This document shows, piece after piece, positions 25,529-34,188 of a stretch of 64,000 bases of DNA (the stretch's first letter is position 1; each line of letters begins with the position of its first letter). The stretch lies in contig NZ_VMTV02000291.1 of assembly GCF_007644035.1 (NCBI RefSeq), positions 227,975 through 291,974 on the forward strand. The letters run 5' to 3'. Source of the DNA: Vogesella mureinivorans. Its GTDB lineage: Bacteria; Pseudomonadota; Gammaproteobacteria; Burkholderiales; Chromobacteriaceae. The position numbers and the translations under genes were made by a program. Under the pieces are notes generated by a model. It was not told the origin of the DNA and searched no databases. It worked only from the letters and a program-made list of their open reading frames with translations.

Positions 25529-28121
25529 GCTCGCCCAGCGCCTGGGCCGACAGCGGCCGGTGCAGATAGAAACCCTGCACCTGGTTGCAACCCATGGCTT
25601 GCAGTACGGCCAGCTGATCGGCCTCCTCTACCCCTTCCGCAATCACCACCAGCGACAGCTCGTGCGCCATGGCAATAATGGCCGCCGTGACCTTGCGCGC
25701 CCGCTCGTCGTGGGTAAGCCGCGCCACAAACGAGCGGTCCAGCTTGAGCCGGTCAAACGGGTAGCTGTGCAGATAGGACAAGCTGGAATAACCGGTACCA
25801 AAATCATCGATGGCAATACGGTAGCCACTGGCCTGCAGCTGCTGCATGCGCGCCTGGGCGGCATCGTGGTTGCCCAGTACGGCGCCTTCGGTAATTTCCA
25901 GCACCAGCATGGCGGGCTGCAGCCCGGCCTCGTGCACCAGCATGGCCATGTCATCCACGAAATGCGGGCTGTCGAACTCGGCCGCTGACACATTCAGCGA
26001 TAGCTGCAAGGGCAGGCCTTCGTCGTGCCAGGCACGCACCGCCGCCAGCGCCTTGCGCCGCACCAGGCGCTCCAGCCCCGGCAGCAGGCCGGCCGCCTCG
26101 GCCACCGGCAAAAACGCCGCCGGCGACACCATGCCGCCTGCCTGCGGCCAACGTACCAAGGCTTCGACACAGACAATCTGCCCGCCATCGGTATTCACGA
26201 TGGGCTGAAAGTACGGCAACAGCACATCAGCAGCAATGGCCTCGCGCAGCCGGGCTTCCAGCTCCAGCTCCTGGCGGTAGCGCGGCACGTGTTGCTCACT
26301 GTAAAAACGCACGCCGCCGCGCTGGCGCAGCTTGGCTTGCTCCAGCGCCATATCGGCCGCCTTCAGCAGCTCGCCGGCGTCTTCCGCGTCGTCCGGAAAC
26401 AGCGCCACGCCCATGGAGCCGCCCACCACCAGCCGGCTGCTGCCTGCGCCTTCCAGCGGCGCCAACAGCGCCTGGCGCAGCTTTTCCAGCACGCCGGGCA
26501 GCTGATGCGGCTCGGCGGCATCCTCTACCACAATGGCAAACTCGTCACCGCCCACACGGGCCACGGTCCAGCCCTCGCCCAGGCTATCGAGCAGGCGGCG
26601 GCCAAACTGCGACAACACGCGGTCGCCACTGCCATGACCCCAGGTTTCATTGATCAGCTTGAAATGGTCCAACCCCACCAGCACCAGGGCCAAGGGCTGC
26701 TGGCTGAACTGCGCCCGGCGCAGGGCTTGCTCCAGCCGGTCGGCCAGCAGCACACGGTTGGGCAGATTGGTCAGCGAGTCGTACTGCGCCAGCCACTGCA
26801 TGCGCGCCTGCATCTGGTGGCGCTCGCTGACATCGCGCACGATGGCAGCCACGCCGCCCGTTGGCAGCGGGCTCAGGGTAATTTGCACCAGCACCTCACT
26901 GCCATCCCGGCGCACCCCGCGTAGCGTAGGGCGGTGGCCCATGCTGCGCCCCACAGGGTTGGCCGCATAGCCGCCCGCCACGTGGCGGTGTGCGGCACGC
27001 AGCGGCTGCGGAATCAGCACATCCACACACTGGCCGGTGAGCTCATCCACGCCATAGCCAAACATGCTGGCCCCCTGCTCGTTTACCGCCAGTATCTGCA
27101 TCTGCGCGTTCACCACCAGCACGCCATCGGTAGAGGCGGCAAACAGCAGCCGGTAGCGCGACTCGGAATAGTCAGCCGCATCCAGCATGCGGTTGATCTC
27201 TTGCCCCAGCAGCACCAGCTCTTGCGGGCCTACCGGCTCGATACGCAGGCTGGCTTCGCCCTGCCCCACACGCAGTACAAAACCGGATAGCTGGCGAATA
27301 CTGCGCAGCAGATAGCGGGCAAACAGCCAGCCCGCCGCTACCGCCAGCAGGATCGCGGCCAACATGCCCAGCATCAGCGGCAGCCCCTGGCGCAATAGCT
27401 GGGCACGCACGGCTGCGTAGGGCACGCTCACCGCTACGTGCCACGGGGCGTTATCCAGCTGGCGCTGCACGCTCAGACTATCCGCCGGGTCGCCAGCACC
27501 ATACTGCTGCAAGGTCGCACCGGCAGTGCTGTAGACGCGCCACGCCAGGCCATCGGGCAGCCCGCTTTGCAAGGCGGGGCTGGCCAGGTCTTGCAAATCC
27601 AGCGGCAGGACAAGCTGCCCGCGCAGCTGCCCGGCAGGCCCCCATATCGGGTGCGACACCACCACCACGCGGCGGCGTGAAATCGGCGCCTGCATAGGCT
27701 CACTGACGGCAAGGTGGCGCTGGGCCAGCAAGCCGGCCAGCTCGGGCAGCTGGCGCACCCGCAAGCGCGCCGCGCCATCCACCGGCCGTACCGAGCACAC
27801 CACCTGGCCCGCGGCATTCAGCGTTACCGCATTACTGAAGCCATACGCCCCCAGCAGAAAGTGCTGCATATCACCCGGTGGGCAGCGGCGGGCATCCAGC
27901 GCCTGCACCCAAGAGGTAGCCGCCAGCGCGGCGGCGACGCGCTGCCCCTGGCGCAGCTGGCCATCGAGCAGCCTTTGCTGCTGCAACGCCAGGGCGTCCA
28001 GCTGCTGGCGCACGGCAGCCTGCTGGGCCTGCCAGCCGCTATGCAGCAGCCAGCCCAGGCCCAGTGCCACCGGCAGCAACACCGCCAGCAGGGTACGTAC
28101 TATGTGCTGCGAAACCGTCAT
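25488..28121 (-). CDS. Membrane sensor with PAS, GGDEF and EAL domains
   Basis: An 877-residue cyclic-di-GMP enzyme. Order: membrane helix (about 8-26), periplasmic sensor (about 30-230), second helix (LPLMLGMLAAILLAVAAGWL), HAMP-like region, PAS (about 325-440), GGDEF (about 450-610) with intact RVGGDEFAIV, and EAL (about 625-870) with intact EALVRW, NVSAAEF, EITE, IDDFGTGYSSLSYL and EGVE motifs. Both catalytic domains look active, so it may be a synthase, a phosphodiesterase or bifunctional. The last 41 bases overlap the convergent winged-helix gene. Uptake-like words lie inside at 26143 and 26957. Confidence 0.92.
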   Translation of the reverse strand: MTVSQHIVRTLLAVLLPVALGLGWLLHSGWQAQQAAVRQQLDALALQQQRLLDGQLRQGQRVAAALAATSWVQALDARRCPPGDMQHFLLGAYGFSNAVTLNAAGQVVCSVRPVDGAARLRVRQLPELAGLLAQRHLAVSEPMQAPISRRRVVVVSHPIWGPAGQLRGQLVLPLDLQDLASPALQSGLPDGLAWRVYSTAGATLQQYGAGDPADSLSVQRQLDNAPWHVAVSVPYAAVRAQLLRQGLPLMLGMLAAILLAVAAGWLFARYLLRSIRQLSGFVLRVGQGEASLRIEPVGPQELVLLGQEINRMLDAADYSESRYRLLFAASTDGVLVVNAQMQILAVNEQGASMFGYGVDELTGQCVDVLIPQPLRAAHRHVAGGYAANPVGRSMGHRPTLRGVRRDGSEVLVQITLSPLPTGGVAAIVRDVSERHQMQARMQWLAQYDSLTNLPNRVLLADRLEQALRRAQFSQQPLALVLVGLDHFKLINETWGHGSGDRVLSQFGRRLLDSLGEGWTVARVGGDEFAIVVEDAAEPHQLPGVLEKLRQALLAPLEGAGSSRLVVGGSMGVALFPDDAEDAGELLKAADMALEQAKLRQRGGVRFYSEQHVPRYRQELELEARLREAIAADVLLPYFQPIVNTDGGQIVCVEALVRWPQAGGMVSPAAFLPVAEAAGLLPGLERLVRRKALAAVRAWHDEGLPLQLSLNVSAAEFDSPHFVDDMAMLVHEAGLQPAMLVLEITEGAVLGNHDAAQARMQQLQASGYRIAIDDFGTGYSSLSYLHSYPFDRLKLDRSFVARLTHDERARKVTAAIIAMAHELSLVVIAEGVEEADQLAVLQAMGCNQVQGFYLHRPLSAQALGELMRHPRVPQPAMP

Positions 28122-28308
28122 CTACCAACCTGTAGAACAGTAGGGAATCAGCGATTGTGACGCAGGCACATTTCATCGAAACAACACGGCCACCCAATTT
28201 GGGCAATACAAAAGGCAAGCTGCCTGAGCCATGCGGCCAAGCTGCCCGTGCGGGCACCATGGCAACGTGGCCAGCGTGCAAGCCAGCCACGGCACGTACG
28301 CAGCCAGC

Positions 28309-28349
28309 CATGCAAAAGCCCGCGCTGGCATGGCGCGGGCTTTTGCATG
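28309..28349. terminator. Long symmetrical hairpin, terminator of dctD-like gene
   Basis: CATGCAAAAGCCCGCGC and GCGCGGGCTTTTGCATG are near-perfect inverted arms with A-runs on one side and T-runs on the other. It lies downstream of the minus-strand response regulator and upstream of the GGDEF-EAL gene, and can act in both directions. Confidence 0.8.
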
Positions 28350-28395
28350 CATTGGGCAAGGCGGCCAAGCAGGCACGCCTTACTGCGCACGGCAG

Positions 28396-29724
28396 CTAGC
28401 TGCTTTGCAGGCCGTACTTTTTTACCTTGTCGAACAGCGTGGTTTTGGGCGTACCCAGCGCGGCGCTGGCCTGGGTCATATTGCCGCCGTGGCGGCGCAG
28501 TGCCTCCACGATCAGGCTTTTTTCGTAGGCCTCTACCGCGTCGGACAGGCTGTGGTTCACGCTTTCGCCGCCACTACCCTTAAATACCGGCAGGCCCAGG
28601 GCAAAGCGCTCGGCTACGTTACGCAGCTCGCGCACATTACCGGGCCAGTCGTGCGCCATCAGCTGGCTCTGGGTTTTGCGGTCCAGCCCGCTGGGCTCGC
28701 GGTCGAAGCGCAGCGCGGCTTGCTGCAAAAAGCAGTCGAACAGCAGCGGGATATCCTCGCGCCGCTCGCGCAGCGGCGGCAGCTCCAGCGTGACCACGTT
28801 CAGCCGGTAGTAAAAGTCGGAGCGAAACTTGCCCTGCTGCGACAGCGCGTCCAGGTCGTCTTTGGTGGCGGCGATCAGGCGGCAGTCCACCGGTACCGAC
28901 TGGTTGCTGCCCAGGCGTTCCAGCTTGTGCTCTTGCAGCACGCGCAGCAGCTTGATCTGCAGGTTGATCGGCATGGACTCTACTTCGTCCAGAAACAGCG
29001 TGCCTTTGTTGGCGTGCTCTATCTTGCCGATACGGCGCTTGCCGGCGCCGGTAAAGGCATTGGCCTCGTGGCCGAAGATTTCGCTTTCGAACAGGTTTTC
29101 CGGCAGGCCACCGCAGTTGATGGCCACGTACTGGTGGTCTTTGCGGCGGCTGAAATCGTGCAGGCAGCTGGCCACCAGCTCTTTACCGGTACCGGTTTCG
29201 CCGTTGATCAGCACGTTGGCCGCGGTATCGGCCACGTTCAGCAGCAGCTCGCGCAGGCGGCGTATGCCATCAGAGCGCCCGATAATGCGCTGCTCCAGCG
29301 ACTGGCGGCCGTCCAGCTGGCGGCGCAGGCTGGCCACCTCCAGGGCAAGGCGGCGCTGCGCCAGCGCACGGCGCGCCACGTCTACCAGCTTTTCCGGCGA
29401 GAACGGCTTTTCCACAAAATCGTAGGCGCCGTCTTTCATGGCCTGCACCGCCATGGCCACGTCGCCGTGGCCGGTAATCAGCACCACCGGCAGCTGGCGG
29501 TCGGCCTGCAGCAGGCGGTCCATCAGCGTGAGCCCGTCCATGCCGGGCAGGCGGATATCGCTGATGACAATGCCGGGCACCATGCCGGCTTCGATTTTCT
29601 GCAGCGCCAGCTCGGCACTGGCGCAGCCCACTACCGGAATGTCTTCCAGCAGCAGCGCCTGCTGACAGCCCAGCAGCACGTGCGGGTCGTCCTCGACAAA
29701 CAATACGGTCAGGTCATCATGCAT
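28396..29724 (-). CDS. Sigma-54-dependent response regulator, DctD-like
   Basis: A 442-residue NtrC-family activator: receiver (about 5-118) with VEDDPH, phospho-Asp in VISDIRLPGMDG and KPFS; AAA+ domain (about 145-375) with Walker A GETGTGKE, Walker B GTLFLDEVESM; and a C-terminal Fis-type HTH (MTQASAALGTPKTTLFDKVKKY). The sigma-54 contact loop reads NAFTGA rather than GAFTGA. The domain plan and partner kinase fit DctB/DctD regulation of C4-dicarboxylate uptake, but no dct transporter is in the window. The ATG at 29724 overlaps the kinase stop by 8 bases. Confidence 0.88.
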   Translation of the reverse strand: MHDDLTVLFVEDDPHVLLGCQQALLLEDIPVVGCASAELALQKIEAGMVPGIVISDIRLPGMDGLTLMDRLLQADRQLPVVLITGHGDVAMAVQAMKDGAYDFVEKPFSPEKLVDVARRALAQRRLALEVASLRRQLDGRQSLEQRIIGRSDGIRRLRELLLNVADTAANVLINGETGTGKELVASCLHDFSRRKDHQYVAINCGGLPENLFESEIFGHEANAFTGAGKRRIGKIEHANKGTLFLDEVESMPINLQIKLLRVLQEHKLERLGSNQSVPVDCRLIAATKDDLDALSQQGKFRSDFYYRLNVVTLELPPLRERREDIPLLFDCFLQQAALRFDREPSGLDRKTQSQLMAHDWPGNVRELRNVAERFALGLPVFKGSGGESVNHSLSDAVEAYEKSLIVEALRRHGGNMTQASAALGTPKTTLFDKVKKYGLQSS

Positions 29725-31618
29725 GGTGTGCGTCCTCCCCTGCGTACAGGGGCAAGGTAAGGGTAAATTCGGCACCACCGCTGGCCGAGGCGCCGGCCCT
29801 GAGCGCGCCATCGGCGGCGGCGGCCAGGCTGGCCGACAGCGTGAGCCCCAGGCCCAGGCCACGGTCTGCAGGCTTGGTGGTAAAAAACGGTTCGAACAAA
29901 TGCTGCATCACGTGCTGCGGCAGGCCGCAGCCATTGTCGCTAACAGCCAGCGCGTAGCGGCTGCCCTCTGCCTGGCCGCGCAGCACGATGGTGGGCTCGG
30001 CGCGGCCTTGCAGCGCGTCCATGGCGTTGGCCAGCAGGTTCACCAGAATCTGCTCCAGCCGCGTCTGGTCAATGGCCAGCTCGACATCCTCTAGCTGGTT
30101 GATAACGGTCACCGGCTCGCGGCTTAGCCGCGGGTGCAGCAAAAACAGCGCGGCGTCCACGCCTGCGGCCAACCTGGCGCGGCCACCGGCGTGCTCGGAG
30201 CGGCGCGCAAAGGAGCGCAGCGAGGCGGTGATCTTGCCCATACGCTCTACCAGCTCGCCAATGGTTTGCAGGTTGGCCGCAGCCACATCGTAAGCACCGC
30301 GCTGCATGAATTTCACCGTATTGCCCGACAGCGTGCGCAGCGCAGCCAGCGGCTGGTTCAGCTCGTGGGCAATGCTGGTGGACATCTGGCCGATCACGGC
30401 CAGCTTGCCGGCCTGGATCAGCTCGTTCTGGGTTTTGCGCAGGCTTTGCTCGGCCAGCTCGCGCTCGCGGATTTCGGCACGCAGGCGGTCGTTACTGGAT
30501 TTCAGGTCGGCGGTGCGTTCGGTAATCCGACGCTCCAGCTCGCTATTGGCTTCTTCCAGCGCCTCGCGCGCCGCCAGCTTGGTGGCCAGCGCCTTGCGCC
30601 GCTCGTTCATGGCAATAATCAGCAGGGTAAGAAACGCCACGATGGCCGCCGATAGCAGGGCATGCGTTAGCGCTGCGCTGCGCACATCGTTTAGCGGGCT
30701 GAGCATGGTGAGCTGCCAGCGCGTGTCGTTCAGGGTGCGCGACTGCACCAGGTAGCGGTGCACGCGCAGCGGGTTGGCCGCATCGCCCACGCCCCACTGC
30801 TCCACGCCAGGCGATAGCGTGACGCGCTCGGCCAGGCTCAGGATGGGCAATGGCGACCAGTGATACTGCAGGCTGCGCGCCAGCTGCTCGCGCCGCTCGG
30901 CGCTAATGGGGTGTAGCGCACGCAGGTACCAGTCCGGGTTGGTAGACAGGATCACCACGCCGTTTTCGTCGGTGACCAGCGCGTTGGAATTAGCCTTGCG
31001 CCAGCCCTGCTCCAGCTGGCTTAGCCGTACCTTGGCCACAGCCACGCCGATAATGCGGTCGCCTATGCGCAGGGGGCTGGACAAGTAGTAGCCCGGCTCG
31101 CCGGACATGCTGTCCAGGCCATAAAACTGGCCCTGCCCACCGGCCATGGCTTCCACGAAATACGGCCGCTGCGACATGTCTTCACCCACCGAGCTATCGT
31201 GGCGCCGCCAGTTGCTGGCGGCCAACACGCGCCCGCTGCCGTCCAGCACAAACAGCGCCAGCGTGCCGCTGCGCGTGCTCATGCCGTCCAGGTATTCGTT
31301 GACCTCGCGCCGCAGCGTGGAAAAATTATCTACTTCGGTGCGGATGCCGGGGTTGTCCTGCTGCAGCAGCTGGCGGGTGGCGGTATGCAGGCCCAGCAGG
31401 CGCGGCAGCCAGATATAGCGCTCGATTTCACTCTCTACCCCGCGCGCGTGCAGCTCCAGCTGGCGGTTGCCGCTTTCGCGCAGTGCCTCGGTGCCGGCAC
31501 GAAACGAAATGCGGTACGTCATCAGGCTAAACAGCAGCACCAATAGCAGCAGCACGCTGACCCAGACCAGCGGCTTGCGTATTCGGGAGGTAATCATGTC
31601 GAGAAATAGCCGGAGCAT
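29717..31618 (-). CDS. Sensor histidine kinase, DctB-like
   Basis: A 633-residue membrane kinase. TM1 lies about residues 17-37 (LVWVSVLLLLVLLFSLMTY), then a periplasmic double-Cache sensor region of about 270 residues with SQRPYFVEAMAGGQGQFYGL, TM2 (ALLSAAIVAFLTLLIIAM), a coiled coil, the HisKA box with phospho-His in STSIAHELNQPLAALR, and the ATPase with N box NLLANAMDAL, DNGCGL and GLGLGL. The architecture is that of DctB (C4-dicarboxylate sensing). It is co-transcribed with the downstream response regulator by an 8-base overlap. Uptake-like words lie inside at 30164, 30271 and 30772. Confidence 0.88.
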   Translation of the reverse strand: MLRLFLDMITSRIRKPLVWVSVLLLLVLLFSLMTYRISFRAGTEALRESGNRQLELHARGVESEIERYIWLPRLLGLHTATRQLLQQDNPGIRTEVDNFSTLRREVNEYLDGMSTRSGTLALFVLDGSGRVLAASNWRRHDSSVGEDMSQRPYFVEAMAGGQGQFYGLDSMSGEPGYYLSSPLRIGDRIIGVAVAKVRLSQLEQGWRKANSNALVTDENGVVILSTNPDWYLRALHPISAERREQLARSLQYHWSPLPILSLAERVTLSPGVEQWGVGDAANPLRVHRYLVQSRTLNDTRWQLTMLSPLNDVRSAALTHALLSAAIVAFLTLLIIAMNERRKALATKLAAREALEEANSELERRITERTADLKSSNDRLRAEIRERELAEQSLRKTQNELIQAGKLAVIGQMSTSIAHELNQPLAALRTLSGNTVKFMQRGAYDVAAANLQTIGELVERMGKITASLRSFARRSEHAGGRARLAAGVDAALFLLHPRLSREPVTVINQLEDVELAIDQTRLEQILVNLLANAMDALQGRAEPTIVLRGQAEGSRYALAVSDNGCGLPQHVMQHLFEPFFTTKPADRGLGLGLTLSASLAAAADGALRAGASASGGAEFTLTLPLYAGEDAHHA

Positions 31619-32086
31619 GTGCAGAGATCCAAGCGTTCTATCACACCCTGCAGCCAGCGGCCAGATCGCGCAGTAAGGAAGGAGAAGATGGGCCGTGAAC
31701 CGCCCCGCAGCTGTCACCGCTGCGAGGCGGCCCGACGACGTCCGGTCGTTGCCGGATTATGGTTTTGCTCTATCCCGAGGTGTTTTTATCGGCCGCATTC
31801 GGGTCACGGCTCGGGCTTATATAAGCAGATTGCAGGCCAGGTTTTATCGCCCACCCATAACCATTAAAAAACAATAGCTTAGGCAGAAAAGTCATCGAAA
31901 AATCGCCGGTTTGCCGTACACGCAGGTACGGTACGTTCGGAAAACCGACCACATGCCATGGCAATAAACCTGATGCACGGCAAAGCAGGCACATAAAAGC
32001 TTGGCCACATGAAGGCTGGTGCAGGTATTCTCGGTCGGTATGATAAGTACGAATTCGAGCGATCACTCTGGATGGAGCACTAGAAC
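31619..32086. other. Structured divergent intergenic region
   Basis: 468 bases between the minus-strand kinase and the plus-strand chemoreceptor. The part 31690-31757 folds strongly: CCGCC/GGCGG enclosing CGCAGC/GCTGCG with loop TGTCACC, then CGAC/GTCG. A second pair CCCGAGG...CTCGGG spans 31774-31815, followed by TATATAAG. A smaller hairpin CCGTAC/GTACGG lies near 31914-31931. I see no ORF that looks coding and no riboswitch class I can name. The structures could be leader RNA of either gene. Confidence 0.5.
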
Positions 32087-33187
32087 ATGTTTGGCAACCG
32101 TAAAAAAATAGACGCCCTGCAAGCCCGTATCGACGAGCTGGATAAAGAAAAAGCTAGCCTGGCCCGCGAACTGGAAGCCTGCCAAAGTGCCTACCAACAG
32201 TGTCAGCAAGTGCAACAGGAAGAACAGGTCAACCAGTCCAAACGCGCGGTCTACCGCGAGCCGTTTGGCGAGTTCTGTGACAGCACCGCCACCATCCGCC
32301 AGTCTTTTGCCGCCCTGGCCGAAATGATGGAAAGCAAGTTCAGCCTGGCCACCGACGCCATCTCCAGCCTGCACCACACACGCGGCGCCGTGGATACCCT
32401 GGCAGAAAGCTTTACCCGCATTGCCGACGCCCAGCAACAGACCGCACAGCAGATGGATACCCTCAGCAGCAAAACCGGTCAGATTCGCCAGTTTGTGCAG
32501 CTGATCAAGGATGTAGCCGACCAGACCAACCTGCTGGCGCTGAACGCCGCCATCGAAGCCGCCCGCGCCGGCGAGCAAGGCCGCGGCTTTGCCGTGGTGG
32601 CAGACGAAGTACGCAAGCTGGCTGAACGCACCAGCCAGGCCACCAACGAAATTGCCAGCCTGGTGACCGACGTGGAAACCGCGTCCAACAACACCAAACA
32701 ACAAGTCGGCGAAGCCGCCCTGCAGGCCGAAGGCTACCGCAACACCGGCCTGGAAATCGCCACCGCCATCAAGAAGCTGGTCAGCGATAGCGAGGCCATG
32801 GCCAATGCCATTGCTACCGGTACCAACACCAGTTTCATGGAAGTGGTGAAGCTGGACCACGTGCTGTTCAAGCTGGACATCTACAAAGCCTTCATCGGCT
32901 ACCACACGCTGAACCCGGAACAGGTTTCCAGCCACCGCAACTGCCGCCTGGGCAAATGGTATTTCGAGGGCCGTGGCCACCACGAATGCCGTGGCACACA
33001 CACCTATACCCAGCTGGATGCGCCGCACGAACGCGTACACGAACAAGGCCGCAAGGCGCTGCAGGCTTTCTACGCCGGCGACTTCAACGCCGCCACCCGC
33101 GCCCTGCAGGACATGGAGCGTGCCTCGGTAGAGGTCATGGACTTGCTGACACAGATGGAAGTCATCCCCTGTCAGAACAAAGTCTGA
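32087..33187 (+). CDS. Soluble methyl-accepting chemoreceptor with CZB domain
   Basis: A 366-residue cytoplasmic chemoreceptor without membrane segments. A coiled coil (about 5-50) leads into the MCP signalling hairpin, whose tip is [20 protein letters not shown] followed by [21 protein letters not shown]. The C-terminal CZB zinc-binding domain (about 250-345) has the ligands in [18 protein letters not shown] and PHERVHEQG. Relatives such as H. pylori TlpD and E. coli DgcZ-type CZB proteins sense zinc or oxidants such as hypochlorite. No che genes are nearby. Confidence 0.92.
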   Translation: MFGNRKKIDALQARIDELDKEKASLARELEACQSAYQQCQQVQQEEQVNQSKRAVYREPFGEFCDSTATIRQSFAALAEMMESKFSLATDAISSLHHTRGAVDTLAESFTRIADAQQQTAQQMDTLSSKTGQIRQFVQLIKDVADQTNLLALNAAIEAARAGEQGRGFAVVADEVRKLAERTSQATNEIASLVTDVETASNNTKQQVGEAALQAEGYRNTGLEIATAIKKLVSDSEAMANAIATGTNTSFMEVVKLDHVLFKLDIYKAFIGYHTLNPEQVSSHRNCRLGKWYFEGRGHHECRGTHTYTQLDAPHERVHEQGRKALQAFYAGDFNAATRALQDMERASVEVMDLLTQMEVIPCQNKV

Positions 33188-33205
33188 CCCTGTCACGCAG
33201 ACCAC

Positions 33206-33235
33206 GCCCGGCAGCCTAGGCTGGCCGGGCTTTTT
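33206..33235 (+). terminator. Chemoreceptor gene terminator
   Basis: GCCCGGC-AGCC-TA-GGCT-G-GCCGGGC followed by TTTTT, 20 bases after the CZB receptor stop and touching the stop of the convergent YkgJ gene. Confidence 0.85.
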
Positions 33236-33564
33236 CATGCCGGTACGCGCGCGGGCAGTGGCTGCAGGCCATGCTGGCGGCGCGCCCGCTGGCACTGTGC
33301 CGAGCCCTCTTCCACCTGGTGGCACGGGCTGGGGCGCTGCGGGTAGATGGTACAGCTGACCTTGCGGCCAACCTCGCCCTGCAGTGCCGCACAACGCGGC
33401 GCCGCCGACCAGGTACCGCGCATGCAGCGGTGAAAGCTGTCTACCTTCTCGGTAAGGGCTACCGGCACCCCGCCGCAGCCGTCTGCGGCCTCGGCCCAAT
33501 AAAAAGACACACGAAACGTGGCGCAGCAAGCGCCACAATCCTGGCAGGCAGACACGGTAGACAT
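33235..33564 (-). CDS. YkgJ-family cysteine-cluster protein
   Basis: A 109-residue protein of the YkgJ (UPF0153) zinc/iron-chelating family. Cysteines are arranged as CQDCGACCATF near the N-terminus, CMRG in the middle, RCAALQG, CTIYPQRPSPC and a C-terminal basic tail. These residues are the family's metal ligands; the biological role is not established. It is convergent with the chemoreceptor and its stop overlaps that gene's terminator. An uptake-like word is at 33363. Confidence 0.85.
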   Translation of the reverse strand: MSTVSACQDCGACCATFRVSFYWAEAADGCGGVPVALTEKVDSFHRCMRGTWSAAPRCAALQGEVGRKVSCTIYPQRPSPCHQVEEGSAQCQRARRQHGLQPLPARVPA

Positions 33565-33737
33565 ACGCTAAGGGCTGTAACAGCAGCAAGATAATGGGGC
33601 AAATATTTTTGCCAGCCCCCGCAGGCTGGTCAAGCCCCCTGTCACACGCCGTCACACAGCGCACACCAAAGCACGGCAGATCGCCCGGCGCCACCTGCCT
33701 ACACTGCCGGTATCGATAAACCGACAAGGAACACATC

Positions 33738-34118
33738 ATGCGCCAACTGCTTACCATCACCACACTGGCGCTGGCCAGCCTGAGCTTGCCGGCACAGGCC
33801 AACGACCTGCACAGCGTTATTGTGGGCGCTGCCACTGGCGCGGCCGGTGCGGCCATCGGCCAGAGCGTAGGCGGCCGTGACGGTGCCATTATCGGTGGTG
33901 CCATCGGCGGTGCGACCGGCGCGGTCATTGCCGCCAAAAGCCGCCCGCAAACCGTGGTCGTACAACAGGAAGCCCGGCCGGATTACCGCCGCCCGCGCCA
34001 CGGCCACAGCGAGTACCGCCACACCGAATACCGCCGCGATGACGGGCGCCGCGGCCACGGCAAGGCCTGGGGGCAGCAGCAAAACTGGCAAAAACACCGC
34101 GGGCACGGCCACCGCTAA
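33738..34118 (+). CDS. Secreted glycine-zipper protein
   Basis: A 126-residue protein with a signal peptide (MRQLLTITTLALASLSLPAQA, cleaved before NDLHS), a glycine-zipper segment about 28-65 (GAATGAAGAAIGQSVGG, GGAIGGATGAVIAA) and a basic, His/Arg-rich tail with repeated EYRH/EYRR units. Glycine-zipper proteins insert into or span membranes and are often outer-membrane or envelope-stress proteins. AAGGA lies before the ATG. A strong terminator follows at 34137. Confidence 0.8.
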   Translation: MRQLLTITTLALASLSLPAQANDLHSVIVGAATGAAGAAIGQSVGGRDGAIIGGAIGGATGAVIAAKSRPQTVVVQQEARPDYRRPRHGHSEYRHTEYRRDDGRRGHGKAWGQQQNWQKHRGHGHR

Positions 34119-34136
34119 AACGGGCTACCGCACATG

Positions 34137-34172
34137 AAAAACCCCCGCCGGCTTGCGCAGGCGGGGGTTTTT
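34137..34172. terminator. Bidirectional terminator
   Basis: AAAAACCCCCGCC and GGCGGGGGTTTTT around GGCTTGCGCA, between the convergent glycine-zipper gene and the aminotransferase gene. Confidence 0.9.
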
Positions 34173-34188
34173 CATGCAGCACAGTGCC

